DNA of 64,000 bases from Mermis nigrescens (GCA_036768485.1 JAVLUZ010000154.1:48405591-48469590), one strand, 5' to 3'; numbered from the stretch's first letter, positions 21,909-33,616 are shown. The notes: generated by a model not told the origin, from the letters alone. Translations and numbers: made by a program.

Positions 21909-21956
21909 GTAAGAGCCTGACGACGACGGTAGGTTAACTGTCGAAACGTTGCGTAT
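21909..21956 (+). ncRNA. Hammerhead-like ribozyme core of the Penelope element
   Basis: CTGACGA at 21,917-21,923 is followed by a stem GACGG/CTGTC with loop TAGGTTAA and then GAAA at 21,943-21,946. ACG-TTG-CGT can form a short stem III before a possible cleavage site GUA. Hammerhead motifs are known in the terminal repeats of Penelope-like elements. I could not pair stem I convincingly, so it may be degenerate. The inverted twin is at 19,514-19,561 on the minus strand. Confidence 0.45.
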
Positions 21957-22059
21957 TATTCTTAACATTGTATTGTACCTACGGGTTTGAATAAAGCATT
22001 ATTATTATTTTATGTGACTGCCAATAGGCCAAAAATACACTTTCTTTAGGTTGATTACA

Positions 22060-23330
22060 GCGTCATCACTACCAGTGTCAAATTTATGCTTAACTTTATT
22101 CATTCTACCCGAGTTTACCAGAAATTTTGAAAAATATGTCTTCATTTTCCCAAAGCAATTTGATAAGTTCGTATTTTTTGCTTTCTGCTAAAGCCGAGTC
22201 TGTCAACTTAAGCGCAACTTCAGCTAATACCATATCCACTTGTGTTCCTACATTTTCCCAGCGTTCCTTTTTTTGAGAACTCTGCTGTGGTTCTATGAAT
22301 GGTTCAATATACCGTACGGCTCCGATTTTTAAATACCTTAACAGATTCATCTAACATCGCTTACAATATGCAGATTTATCCGTCCATTAACAATTTGAGT
22401 TACACTTTCAGTTAATAAAGATCCAGATTTTAGGTTCTTTTCCCGAGCTACATGGGGTAAAATTGCATTTGTCCCCTTCCGTATCTAAATGAGAAAATCC
22501 ATCTAAATACACTGCATGTGCCTAGGTGGAATCACTACTGTTTTATTGACACTATTTTAGGATTATAACAAACTGATTTTCTGTTTTCATCCATAAAAAA
22601 GACATGAGTGCCATTTACTGATGCTAGCTTAAGGATGAATACAAGCAAATATATCATAATAATCCATTTTCTCTTGACCTAATTTCGAATATCCACTCCA
22701 TTAAATCACTTATCAAGAAACTGCCAAAGTCATCTAGGGATTTCCATCCGGCAATCTTAATGACAATTCTACCTCAGAATCAAATTTAATTAAATGACCA
22801 TCAATTGATCAAATAGCTTTTTCACAGACTGGCTTCTCTACTACTTCTCACCATTACTTAAAAGCTCATCAATTACTCTACTATGTACCTTAAAAGAGCA
22901 TGAACTACCTGGATCGACAAAAACAGTTACATTAAAACTAAATGTACACAGAACCTACTATCAAGCTAATCAATGGGCTTAGAAATGACTAAAATGCTTA
23001 CGACTAATTTAAAGGCAAGTAGGGAGCTCAGAATTAGTAGAAAGCAGGAGGCGCTGGATTTACGACTGCATTCTGATTCACAGGAAGCAATGGGGAACCA
23101 TGAATGATTGCCTAGCAGACTGGCTCAAAGCAGCTTGCAGATGCATAGCTGAATGAGAACATTCTGCTGCGCCTGCGAACCCCACACTTAAACACAAAAC
23201 GCAAAATTTATAAGCGTACAAAACTGGTTTACGCTGAAAAGGTGCGCTAGAGACCAGCTAAAAATTTTCAACAGTTTCTTTTTATGTGCCCTACTTCTTG
23301 ACAAAACTAGCAATTAATAGATTGTGATTG
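22060..23330 (-). pseudogene. Decayed Ty3/Gypsy-like gag-pol fragment
   Basis: Read leftwards: a CCHC zinc knuckle at about 23,271-23,312 (CxFCQEVGHIKRNC, with a TAG in place of one residue); an aspartic-protease-like VFVDPGSSCSF at about 22,896-22,918 (DPG rather than DTG); then LAESKKYELIKLLWENEDIF at about 22,140-22,200. A frameshift leads into LGRMNKVKHKFDTG, the usual linker before reverse transcriptase. The order gag, protease, pol linker is that of Ty3/Gypsy elements. Stops occur throughout, and the reverse transcriptase is gone at the edge of the Penelope insertion. Confidence 0.6.
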
Positions 23331-24439
23331 ATTTTGAGAATTATTTCCAGAAAAAGATCTCACAGGAAATTCACTAAATGAACTAATTCGTTTGTTCCAA
23401 TTTTTGTTCAGGATTTTCTAGCATCACTATCCTAGGTGCAAACGATTTTTTTGCATTATACTCTCATGTAAAGAGGCTCCACTTTCAGCAAAAATTCATT
23501 GCCTCATCTAATGTACGCAGATGTTGATGCGCAGCTTACCAAGCGAATTTGTTCAGCATTTAGCAAGTCAATACAGATTTTGACCAAGAAATTCTTCATC
23601 AAAACCCGCTGGCACACGATGCATAGGCTTTTCTAACATGCTTGCAAAAAAGACATGTTAAAATATCTGACTACGATTCATTATACTTTTGATTTGGCCA
23701 TTTTAAATCAGTTTGCAATCTTTCCAAGTGCTGCTAAGGAACAAGATGACTAACAAGAGTCTGTTCTGCAGTGTCCTGCACAAAAACGTTTAGCCTTAGG
23801 TATTCCCATCGTCAAGCTGGAGCAGCACCCTCTTCAACAAGATTTGCGATAATAAAACATTTGTACCTATCTGCAGTGATCGGACCGAGGCCTCGGCCTG
23901 GCTCGGCCTCGGCAAGCCTCGGCGTTTTTTGGAGCCTCGGCCTCGGCGCCGAGGGCGAAGCTGAAAAGTGCCGAGGCGCCGAGGGTTAAAATCAAATTTG
24001 AATAAGTTTAATATGTCCGTTGAATATTAACTATTTAGGATGCATCTGCAGTACAAAGGCTATTTTTTACCTATAGACTTTTCTTGTGGTTTCAGTCGCG
24101 TACCCAGTTACACAAAGTTACATACAGCAAAGTGCCAATTTATTATTCATGTGATGACTAAGTTTTAATTCTCATGCTCGCTACATGGACCGGAAACACA
24201 CATTCCCAAAGGGGGGGCTGAGGGAGGGTTATTACCCTCCTCTCAGGGTACAAGACTAAAGTCACTGTCAAACGATTTTTGGTGAAAACCTTTTGAATAT
24301 TTTTGAACCTAATTTTTACTATAGCAAAAGTGCAGCTAAGTATTAGAATTTCCCGAAGTGATAGAGTATTTTTGAATGTAAGCAAAAGTAAATAGACAAA
24401 CTGTCACTATGAAACATGCATGGAACAGCTCAAAATTTT
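23331..24439. repeat. Repeat-rich interval with a CCTCGG-rich island
   Basis: At 23,880-23,985 the sequence is dominated by CCTCGG/CCGAGG words and starts GATCGGACCGAGG. A related island ends ...CCCTCGGTCC at 26,446, in inverse orientation, right before the assembly gap. The remainder is AT-rich with no recognised gene. Confidence 0.55.
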
Positions 24440-24930
24440 CGGGAGGGGCTCCTCGGCATACATGTAAGGGCTAGAAATTTCGGGTGGGAGATTAGCGACT
24501 CTAATTCTATGTCAAAAATGGCAAAAGCACCTAAAATAGCCAACAAAGCGCAAATTTTCGCCAAAAATGGGGAGAGTGGGTCAAAATTTTCTGACGTTGG
24601 AGGGAAGGTTAGGGGACGACGTCCAACCCTGGGTGGGTGGGGAATTCCCCAAAGCCCTTCCTGTTACACGTATGGTTTTCGGCTATTTTTATGGGAGAGG
24701 GCGTAAATGATTACGAACTTTCGGCCGAAAATCGCAAAAACGCACCTAAAAATGGCCAATAAATGCAGGTTTTGCCAAAAATCAATTTTGGCTCGTGCAT
24801 TTTTTGGAGCCATTTTTATACAATGTTTAAATACTTTCTTGGACAAAGTGATATTAATTATATCGTTTTTCAGTATTTTTTTAGGAAATTTCAAAAAATT
24901 TTCGGCGCTTCGCGCAAACTGTCGCTAATA
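24440..24930 (-). repeat. Inverted copy of the 18,961-19,380 dispersed repeat
   Basis: Shared blocks are TCAAAATTTTCTGACGTTGG, GGACGACGTCCAACCCTGGG and TTTCGGCCGAAAATCGC-like sequence. The block TTTTCGGCGCTTCGCGC near 24,900 recurs at 25,275. Non-coding. Confidence 0.5.
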
Positions 24931-26330
24931 TACTGTATTTAGATTGAAGCAGAGGCATTTAACACTCAAAAATCAATTTTTTGTAATCTAGGCATCTTTC
25001 TGCAGATTTAAATATCTTTTGTATCCATTTATACTGTTTTTAAAAATTTTATGCAAAACAAGTACTATTTAATAACTCAGCACATTTAGCCGTTCGAAGA
25101 TAAAATTGACTAATTTATCCTGATGTTGCATTGAATTTCTAAGCACAGTAGTGCTTATTACAAGATTTAATTGGCATATTACAATATCTGCAATATTTCT
25201 GATTTTGTAGTACAAGTTGTTTTAGCTTTCTCAGTCAAGTTTTATGTGTAAATTTCATCAAAAGCTCATAAAAATTTCGGCGCTTCGCGCCAAATAATCT
25301 TATGAACTATATCCAGGCCGAATTATCACATTTAGGACCACGGTTTTTTGTATTCGGCAAAGATTTTTCATAATGTACAGAATCTTTTCAGGACTGTCTT
25401 TGTACATGCACAAAGATTTTTGGAGAGACAAAAACTGTAAAAAGATGTAAAATTCCCGAAAATTTTCGGCGCATCAGTAATTGTTTGTCCTATATATCTT
25501 TAAAATAGTAGAATTTGCATTTAGAATGGAAAAATGTCAAATATTCAGAAACCCAGGAATTAGCTAAGAAACACTATCAAAGGTCAAAAAACCCTGTTTT
25601 ACCACACTAAATCGATACTGTACCATACTATAATAGTACACAAAATTTTGCATGTACAAAATGTTCAAAGACTTTTGGATACCATTTTTGTACATGTAAA
25701 AAGGTATCTTGCACAAAAGAAACACTGTTTAGGACTGCATGCCGGTTGCAGGTCACACACTGGCAGTATGTAAAAATGTGTATGTTCAAAAATATATTTA
25801 TATAATATATCTACAAAAATTTGTTCGCTCATACAAAGACACTACTTAATTTACTGGTCCCCCATTTTGGGATTTCACCCTTTCCTCAACTCTGGACCTT
25901 GGGAAACTATGATCGGAAAGTACAGTGCAGTTTCTGTCATATTACCTACCACACCAGAATTGGATGACTGAAAAAGCGTGTTTAAACATGCATTACTGCA
26001 AAAGCGAGCACAATAATGGCTACAGTTCTGTCTTTACTTAGCTTATTTCGTTTGTTCGTTTATTTCTTTAACACTGTTTTCTTATTTATGTATAGTAATA
26101 AAAGTTTTTAAGTGCTTGTTCAGCCATATTTTCTATTAACTTTTCCAAGTCTTCAACGGCAACTTGTTAAATTAAGTATGCTTTCATTCTGCTGACTTTA
26201 TTCAATAAATCCTTCACACATTTAATCTACTATTATTGAAAATGACATTCGATAAAGTGTTCAATATTACGATTATTCTCTAGCTCATTTGCATACAAAA
26301 TATTCTATAAGCACTATTTATGGGTATTGG
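24931..26330. other. No gene recognised
   Basis: AT-rich. It contains a repeat of ATTTCGGCGCTTCGCGCC at 25,273 and one copy of TGGACCTTGGGAAACTATG at 25,894. No supportable frame. Confidence 0.5.
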
Positions 26331-26446
26331 TATATAAGCTTGACCCTCGGCATTACCTCCGCTCGGCCTCGGCCTCGGCCGAGGCAAGGATTTTAAGGCG
26401 CCTCGGCCTCGGCCGAGGCCGAGGGTCCAAAAAGTACCCTCGGTCC
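26331..26446 (+). repeat. CCTCGG/CCGAGG-rich island at the gap edge
   Basis: Multiple overlapping CCTCGGCC and GGCCGAGG words form strong secondary structure. Assembly stops exactly here, consistent with hard-to-sequence GC-rich inverted repeats. Confidence 0.7.
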
Positions 26447-26546
26447 NNNNNNNNNNNNNNNNNNNNNNNNNNNNNNNNNNNNNNNNNNNNNNNNNNNNNN
26501 NNNNNNNNNNNNNNNNNNNNNNNNNNNNNNNNNNNNNNNNNNNNNN
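26447..26546. other. Assembly gap of exactly 100 N
   Basis: One hundred undetermined bases, the conventional filler for a scaffold join of unknown size. Frames spanning it are not real. Confidence 0.99.
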
Positions 26547-26554
26547 AGCAGTTG

Positions 26555-27360
26555 GTTACTAGCAAAGAAAAATGCTCCGATGGAACAAAAAAGATGAATA
26601 TACTTGGAATTGTGGATTATTACGGATGTAAAAGGAGGGGACTAGGAAAAAGCTACTTAAAGTCCCAAAATCTGATAAAAATCATACTTTCTCTAAGCAA
26701 CGCAAAAAATCGAAGTATGTTCTGCGGCCTCTAAAAAAGTGACTTTTTTAAATAATGCTCAAACCTTCAGATAAGAGTGTATTAACGAAATCTATGATGT
26801 TTATTTTTTTAAATTGCTTGCAAGTAGCAATGCTGACTAGCTTCGTATCCTGATTGATAGAAAAATAAGTGGTATTGTATTTAAAGTTGTTCTATTTTGT
26901 TATAAGCATTATAGCAAGCAAAGCAGGGGCCGATTTATTAGTGCACACAATTGTTACGGGCATGCTAGTGTACCTACATTTAGTCTGTTTCAAGTCAACT
27001 TACGCATTTCCTACTGTTTCAAACCAACAATTTCTTCAATTGTCTTGGATGCACCGATCTTTGCTATATCATTCAATTGGCTTAGAAAGACTGTTAGTTT
27101 ACTCAATATCATCTCCCATAGCTACTGCATAGGTAACGTGCTGCTTTTTCAATCATTTTTATGGTTAAATATTTATTTTAATCTGTTGGCCGCAGAATAT
27201 ACATCGATTTTTTGCCTTGCTTAGAGAAAGTGTGATTTTCATCAGATTTTGGGACTTAAGGAAGCTATCTTCTAGTCCCCTCCTTTTACATCCTTAATAA
27301 TCCACAATTCCAAGTATATTCATCTTTTTTGTTCCATCGGAGCATTTTTCTTTGTTAGCA
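26555..27360. mobile_element. Foldback or TIR element
   Basis: Arms 26,555-26,732 and 27,187-27,360 are inverted copies at about 90 percent (AAAGAAAAATGCTCCGATGG, GTGGATTATT, AAAGGAGGGGACTAG, TTCTGCGGCC). They enclose about 455 bp without a convincing gene; the 87-codon frame at 26,869-27,132 has no motif. A non-autonomous DNA transposon is the simplest reading. The left end is close to the assembly gap. Confidence 0.75.
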
Positions 27361-27639
27361 CCTACTTTTAATTAGCATGATTTGAGTACATCAGTCAGTA
27401 AACACATACAGTAACACGCCACAATAATGACAGCAGTCCAAGAACGCGAGAAAACAATATTGTTCTTAAGATCAGCATTATCCGTTTTAAACAAGACAAT
27501 CTTACATTATTTGAAAAGATTAAAGTTTTTCAGCATAAACTTTACGCAAATATTGAGTGTAAGGAACACTAATGCTCAGATTTGGAAGTAAAATAAATTT
27601 GTAGTATAAAGTACATTTTAACAACAAATAAATAGTGCA

Positions 27640-29300
27640 AGCTTTACACAACTACTAGGTGTAGAGAAAACTAACAGTCAGATTCCCAATTTGATTTTAC
27701 GTAGAACCTTTTGAAAAACAATCAAGTTTGCGCAAGGCTCTAGGACTAAAGTTTATATGCAGTGTAAACTTTACACAACCACAGTGTAAAGAAAATTTCA
27801 GTCGGATTCGTAATTCTGATATTACGATCAACATTTATGAAAAAAGTCTCAACAATGGCCCGAGGACAAATAAATATCAGATGTTAAACCACTTTATCAC
27901 ATTTGGTTTCTGGTTTATTTTTAGACTTGAGATAATGTCCAGACTCATAACCCAGAACTTGGCAGAAAAAAAAACAAGACAGAAACACGTTTAACTCCCC
28001 CGATTTTTTCGACTTTACACCTCCCAAAAAAGCTAAATATTGATGTAAACAAAGGCATTTTGCTGTGAAGCGTACCCCTTAGAAAGCACTTTATTTTTAT
28101 CCTATTCGACCTCACCCGACTTCTGAACAGAGAAAGTGGCGAACAAAAAATGGACAAACACGTATTTTCCACTGTCCACCACATTGTAAACTTTAAAAAT
28201 CTAAACCTAATGCCCCATTGAGTATAAATAAATTCGGTTCGAGCCAGTTTGTTGCCCTTTGATTGTAGTACGTTTGTAAGTGCCAAACTTATGTTCCGCA
28301 TTTACCAATCAAAATGCGAAAAAACCTGTTTTTTCGCCCATTTTACACCTCAGATTTCGAACTTTACACCCCCATAAACAACTCAATATTACGTTTTTTG
28401 AACGCGGCTCGCTTCAACATGTAGCCCTTAAAAGTTACTTTATTTCTATTTTATTAAATTCATCCCAACTCATAACCGAAAAAGTTGGCAGAGAAATCTT
28501 GGACAAAATCTGTTTCCTTACTCCTCTACGAGAGTAAAGTTTAAACCCCTGGTACTGTGTGTTAATTGTAGAAAAGTTTGCTGGTAAGCACAAGATAGCC
28601 CTTGATCCATAGTACATTTCTGTCAGAAAAAATTTCTTTAAACTCATAAACGGAGTTGTTGGCAGACATATATAAACAAGTCAGTAACTCGACCAAAATG
28701 TGTCTTTTCACCCCACCCCCAGATTTTCGCACTCTTTACACTCTCATTCGAGAACTAAGGCAAAATTCAAAAAACAAAAGAGTGTCATCTGCAGAACCTA
28801 AATAGATGAATAAGTCAAATACAGTGCATGGTTTTGCCAAAGGAATTGAAAAATGAAAAAAGTCAGTATTCAGGAGATTTGAACCCATTAGTCTTTTTTA
28901 AATCCGCAGGCGAGAACGGATGCATCAGCCACTGCACCAACTCAACATATCGGCGGATTTTAATACTTAGTGACATTATACTTTACACTTTTGTGCAACA
29001 ACCGTCGAGTGTTAAGAAATTCCAAGGTCAGATTCGTAATCTACAACTGAGGGGCAATATTTTTAAAAAAAAAATTGGCCCTTTGCTAATTGTTTGATAC
29101 CCAATGCTCTGGGCGGAAAAAACTTCTCGGTTTATACTTTACACTTGTGCTTATACCACAATATTGCGTGTATAGAAACAAAATAAACTAGAATCTGTAA
29201 CGCTAAGGTCAGGGCACCTTTTAAGCATAATTAGCATGATCCGCCTACTTAGCTGAGTAGCTGAAGAAATTTCGTTTTTGTCTCGAACCCTTTACACTAA
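27640..29300. repeat. Degenerate array built around TTTACAC motifs
   Basis: Recurring words are CTTTACAC, GTGTAAA and CATAACC/AAACGGA..TTGGCAG (near 27,948, 28,478 and 28,645). GTCRGATTCGTAAT occurs near 27,800 and 29,030. Units are irregular, at roughly 170-350 bp. No protein-coding signal. Confidence 0.5.
28871..28948 (-). repeat. tRNA-derived sequence (SINE-like head)
   Basis: On the minus strand an A box (TGGTGCAGTGG, at about 28,929-28,939) precedes a B box (GGTTCAAATCTCC, at about 28,873-28,885) with tRNA-like spacing. It sits inside the TTTACAC array. No complete cloverleaf is seen, so a tRNA-related SINE or pseudogene is likelier than a tRNA. Confidence 0.4.
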
Positions 29301-29974
29301 AACGATCACAGATCAAGAAATAATGCGTAATAAGAGAAGAAAACAAAGGATTTTGAGATATTGTAATCCTCTACAACATAAAACCTATTGGAAGCAGTTT
29401 TTAGAGATGTTATCATGCTCATCTTCCACCATTTGTTTTTTCTTTGCCGTACCTTGTCCAGAATTGACGAGTTAGGTAGGCTCAGTCGTCGATGTAGATG
29501 CAGGGTCTGCTGGAAAGCCTTTTCTGCCAGTAGCCTCAAAAACTAATAAAAATCGTAAAATAGCATAAAAACTATGTTAATCCCTGGCTTTCGTTCTATT
29601 TCAAGGCCTTTTTGAGAAGATTTTAGGTTTTTGACAATTCAATTTGATTAATTTTTTATAAAATTCTCTTCTTTTTAAAATTCTGAATTGAAGGGGCTTG
29701 AAGCTCATATCTTTGGAATCCTCATAGAACGTTCAACAAGAAACAAAAAAGCATTTTATTTTCATTGCATCTAGCGGTCTCACCCATCAAGCGAGAGCGC
29801 CATCAACTTGTCCGCTAAACCGCTCCTAAGAATTTTTCAAAACTTATAGTTTTACATTCTTAGATAATTTTTTCAATGAGGCCGTAAAACATGGCCCAGC
29901 GCAATGGCATCCTGAAAACTATTAATTTTTTCCCATGAGAAATACCATTTCTGTTTGATTTGAGCTTAGGCAGA
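29301..29974. other. No gene recognised
   Basis: AT-rich sequence with short frames only. Confidence 0.5.
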
Positions 29975-30200
29975 CCCCTGCTCCATAGATGAGCAGCACC
30001 AAAGTTCTGGGGGTGGGGCCTTAAAAATGGTGGTATGGAGAAAAACACCTTTTTCAACATTTCTCATCAAGCACTAGCCATTAGCATAAAAAAATTGCAA
30101 AAAAAAACAAAAAAAAGATTGAATTGTGGGGGGTATTTAGGTTTCTGGGGGAAATTTTGGTTTCTGGGGGGTGCATACCTCCCCAACCCCAGGTATGCCC
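29975..30200 (-). repeat. Dispersed G/C-run repeat (inverse of 44,770-45,034)
   Basis: It shares, in reverse complement with 44,770-45,034, the TTCTGGGGG and GGGGTGCATACC words, ATGGAGAAAAACACC-like sequence and GCACCAAA.TTCTGGGG. A related block lies at 38,335-38,400. Non-coding. Confidence 0.6.
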
Positions 30201-30429
30201 TGCTCTTCTTGCATGACTCATCTCGTCGCCGATTCACTCCAGAGATAAACATTTTATTGGAAATTAAAAATTTAAGATGACTGAGCGAATTTATATTTTA
30301 TTCATGTGGACCTCCATCCATTATTTTTGCTCTCTCCATCGTAAAAAGACATGAATGACCTATAAATTGCACTGGAATCCGGCTGCTACTAATTGCTAAT
30401 AGTAGGACTGTAGGTTCCTTAATTGTCAC

Positions 30430-31150
30430 TGGTCTTGTTGACTACAAACTGTTTTGACTGCTCCAACGTGTATTTCTAATGTGACCCAAAATCTTAGAAT
30501 AAGCATCAATGTGTGATTTATTACAAACTCCCGTTATAGAACGTGACTGAATAAAAAGTAATTCAATGTTATATACACATTTACATGAACTACATGGTGT
30601 CCTTTTATGCGAATCAAATGAATAAACAATATAGGAACATTTATGCAAATATGGAACAGTTGTTAAATGAACTTGATTACTAGCACACATGTTATACCGT
30701 CTTGTGTCCGATATGAATAAAGAAACAGTTTTCCATTACACCTCCCCTTTGGGACCAAATACTACTGAGGTCCAAAAGATAAACATGTAAAAGCTAAATA
30801 CAATTCAATCAAGACAGGGTGCCAGAATATGGTTGGACTAAGAGAATCCATCCCAACCTGGACTACCCCACCCAAATTACGAAATTTGCTTTGATCCTAA
30901 TGATCCAATACCATTCTTGGCTGCATGCCTATGCAGGTGTTTGGTAGGTGCATGCATAGATATCTTTAATTGGCTCCAAGCCAACCATTCCGCTTTGTTG
31001 GCTATGTTGATATAGTCTGTCTCTTGCAGCCATACTAACCTGTTTTCTACTGCGCCACTTTGTCAAACACTCTAGCCAATCATGCTATACTCAATACTTG
31101 GATCTCAGATAAAACATCAACAGGACCAGCCAAATAGGGTTTCCCAAAAC
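30430..31150 (-). mobile_element. 3' end of an LTR retroelement: LTR plus purine tract
   Basis: On the minus strand internal sequence ends in a purine tract (AAAGGGGAGG) directly followed at 30,745 by TGTAATGGGAAAAC, the start of an LTR-like repeat that runs to about 30,430. The LTR relative at 6,770-7,066 lacks the purine tract. Upstream, 30,770-31,150 has broken frames that could be integrase C-terminal remains (KPYLAGPVDVLSE), but I cannot confirm this. Confidence 0.45.
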
Positions 31151-32625
31151 CTACCACAAAATTAATAATTCAAAAACATAGCTAATAATAATTCTGTAAG
31201 CAGTTTTCCTATAATGAATTGGACCCCATTACACACAGTCCAGTACTCAAGGAAACTATTGTGTGCTCGTCATAAATATAAAGATGACAAAGTTAAAAAT
31301 AAAAGCAAATTACAAGCAATGATGACAATTTGTGGCTGGTTAATTATTTTTTAGCTGTTATATTTTTTGAATTCTATTTTAACCAGCTTCTTCTACAGAT
31401 AAAAACAAAAAAGGCATAGCAGTAATCATGATGAGATGTTGAGATGACCAGGTGGACTTTTGTAAAGTAGCAAGTTTATGAAGTAGAAGAACTGGGTAGA
31501 AGTCGTTGTATCGTGATGTGAAGTGCAGTTGTTGAATGCATTTGCAGATGTGAAGTTATAGAAGGTGCCGTCATTGAACGTCAGTAGCAGATGTGAAAAA
31601 GTTCGATTCGTCGCCACTGCTTTATTTCATAGTCACATTGTCTTAAATTCTTGAAGAAACAGATGCATAAAAACTGCATCAGACATCATTTGTTGAAATT
31701 GGCATCATCTGTCCGATTTGCTTAATGCTGAAGAACCTAATCCCACTAGCCTTTTAAATTATTCCGACTTAAGCTCCATGGTCATCCGCCCATAAATTTC
31801 ATTCGATTTTCTTCAAAAATCTCTGATTTTTAACAACAAAACGTACCTGCATTTTGTCCACTTTCCAGGGCTGGAACCGCTTCATTTTAAAAGTCAATTT
31901 TTGGCCTTATTATAACAATAATTTTAAGTGCTCTAAGATTCTTGGCACTAAAACTTTGAAAGAATATTTCTTGTACTACAGCCTATAAATGAACAATACA
32001 ATCAATGAAAATAAATGAAATATCAACAAAGCCCTCAACTAAAAATTTTTTATTCACAACTACGAATTTTCTCAATTTTTTACTCGACTTAGCAGCTGGG
32101 AATAATGAAAAAATTAATTTACTAAGCTATGAATTCAACAAAATTAATTTACATAAAAATAATATAAATGAAGCTATATTCATGTTTTATTTTCATACAA
32201 ATCTAAGCTAGTTTTTTTAAGCTTGTACCAAAATTTTTTCGTGAAATAAGCCTACTCAGCATTCATAATCGATCCGCACACTTTTCTGTCAAATGCATTA
32301 GCCGCTCAGGCATTAGTTTCAGCACCTTAAATATATGACTAAATATGAGTACAACACTTTTTACATTATTCAAATAAGATGGACTGCTTGCCTGCACCAA
32401 ATCAAAATAGCAAAATGGCATTAAGTTGATTACTTCTGCATTCTAAATCATCTGCAACTTTTGATTTACAACTATGTAAATACAATTCAGCATTCTGCTT
32501 AAAATTACTTATCTTAGACAGGAATCTGCTACATACCTATATGCTAATAATCTAAAGTCAAATGAAATTACATCAAAATGCGCTTTTGTCTTATAATCAA
32601 ATTTTCATGACAGATGCAACTTTTC
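31151..32625. other. No gene recognised
   Basis: AT-rich. Frames up to 68 codons are low-complexity. Confidence 0.5.
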
Positions 32626-33115
32626 TTGCTTCTAACAGAGCACCTCTTGCATTTCCTGACTTAGCTTTATGCTCTAATTCTTCATCATCTATTTTCATAT
32701 ACCTCAAAATATCTTTTTTTTAAATGCTAGTCAAAATATCGCTACCCAAAATTTTTACCACTGTTTTATTTCCGCGCTTGACATTAGCATATTCCAAATT
32801 ATTCATAGTAATAGCTGGGTAAAAAGGCAAATAATGTGGCTTCACAACAACTAATCCACCAACCATAGGCTCAAATTTTTTCGTATTTTCCGACATTACT
32901 ATTACCATCTTTAAATTTCCTAGCAGATTAGTTATCGGAAAATTTCTGGAACCATCAGTAACTCTTCCTAAATTTCTATTTTGATATTTTTCAAGAACCA
33001 AACAAGCTGCTACAAATATTTTGCTACTTTACCATTTAACAACTGCATAGATAACTGATTAGTATGTGTTGCCTCTTGAGCGCCACCATGATAAAGAATA
33101 GGACGTGCTTGAGCA
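32626..33115 (-). pseudogene. Unrecognised broken coding sequence
   Basis: A minus-strand frame (32,720-33,001) encodes GRVTDGSRNFPITNLLGN, then FEPMVGGLVVVKPHYLPFYP and NNLEYANVKRGNKTVVKILG. Coding-like sequence continues on both sides through frameshifts (QARPILYHGGAQEATHTNQ upstream; KIDDEELEHKAKSGNARGAL downstream). The composition looks like a real protein, but I do not recognise the family. It abuts the terminal-repeat remains of the Polinton relic at 33,120, so it may be a host pseudogene or part of another element. Confidence 0.4.
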
Positions 33116-33609
33116 TATACCTACTTCATGATTGTAACGCTTCATGCTAGGTGCAAAGCACCAAATTTCGAGCTGCACTACACCTTAAATCACACTGCAT
33201 CTCAAAGCGTAGATGCAAAGCAATCTATTTTTGTGTAACTTTTTTGAAATAAATAAACATTAAGTGCCAAACTTTTACTGCATAGGTCAGTCAACCCGGA
33301 TGGACAAAGTAATTAATTTTATATTTTCAGTATTAAACATGTCAACCTAATTTGCATAAGTAGTCACATTCATCATGCAGAGTCCTGTTCTATTTTTTGC
33401 TTATGTTTCTCCAAAATAAATGAACATTAAGCCCAACTTTCCACTGTAAAGTTGGTAACCCATGTGTAATTAATTTAAAAGCAAAATAATTTGTTTTTAG
33501 TTCACAATGCACACAGACAATGACTCATAAATCTAGCGCATTGTAATAATGGTGTCTATTTTTCGTGGAAGCATGTGACAGAGTCCAAAGTCAAACAAAA
33601 GCAGCAGCT

Positions 33610-33616
33610 TATAAAT
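33610..33616 (+). promoter_or_regulatory. TATA box of relic E
   Basis: TATAAAT lies 79 bases before the ATG at 33,689. A GGAAAGAATCATTCTC block follows it, like the block after the TATA boxes at 2,782 and 47,146. Confidence 0.55.

Larger units (their letters stand above)
19421..22049. mobile_element. Penelope-like retroelement in head-to-head inverted form
   Basis: Two ~940-bp arms (19,421-20,362 and 21,107-22,049) are inverted copies around a ~745-bp spacer that holds the core of the reverse transcriptase. The encoded GIY-YIG regions are identical over about 200 residues. Each arm contains, going outward from the gene, the GIY-YIG coding end, a tRNA-like sequence, a hammerhead-like core and an (AAT)n run. 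Penelope-like elements often show partial inverted or tandem copies. Here the arms continue about 35-40 bp beyond the AAT run into TGTGACTGCCAATAGGCC sequence, so the flank is inverted too. Confidence 0.88.

Noticed and set aside
26327..26734. Open frame of 135 codons
   Set aside because: It spans the 100-N gap and CCTCGG repeats; it is an artefact.
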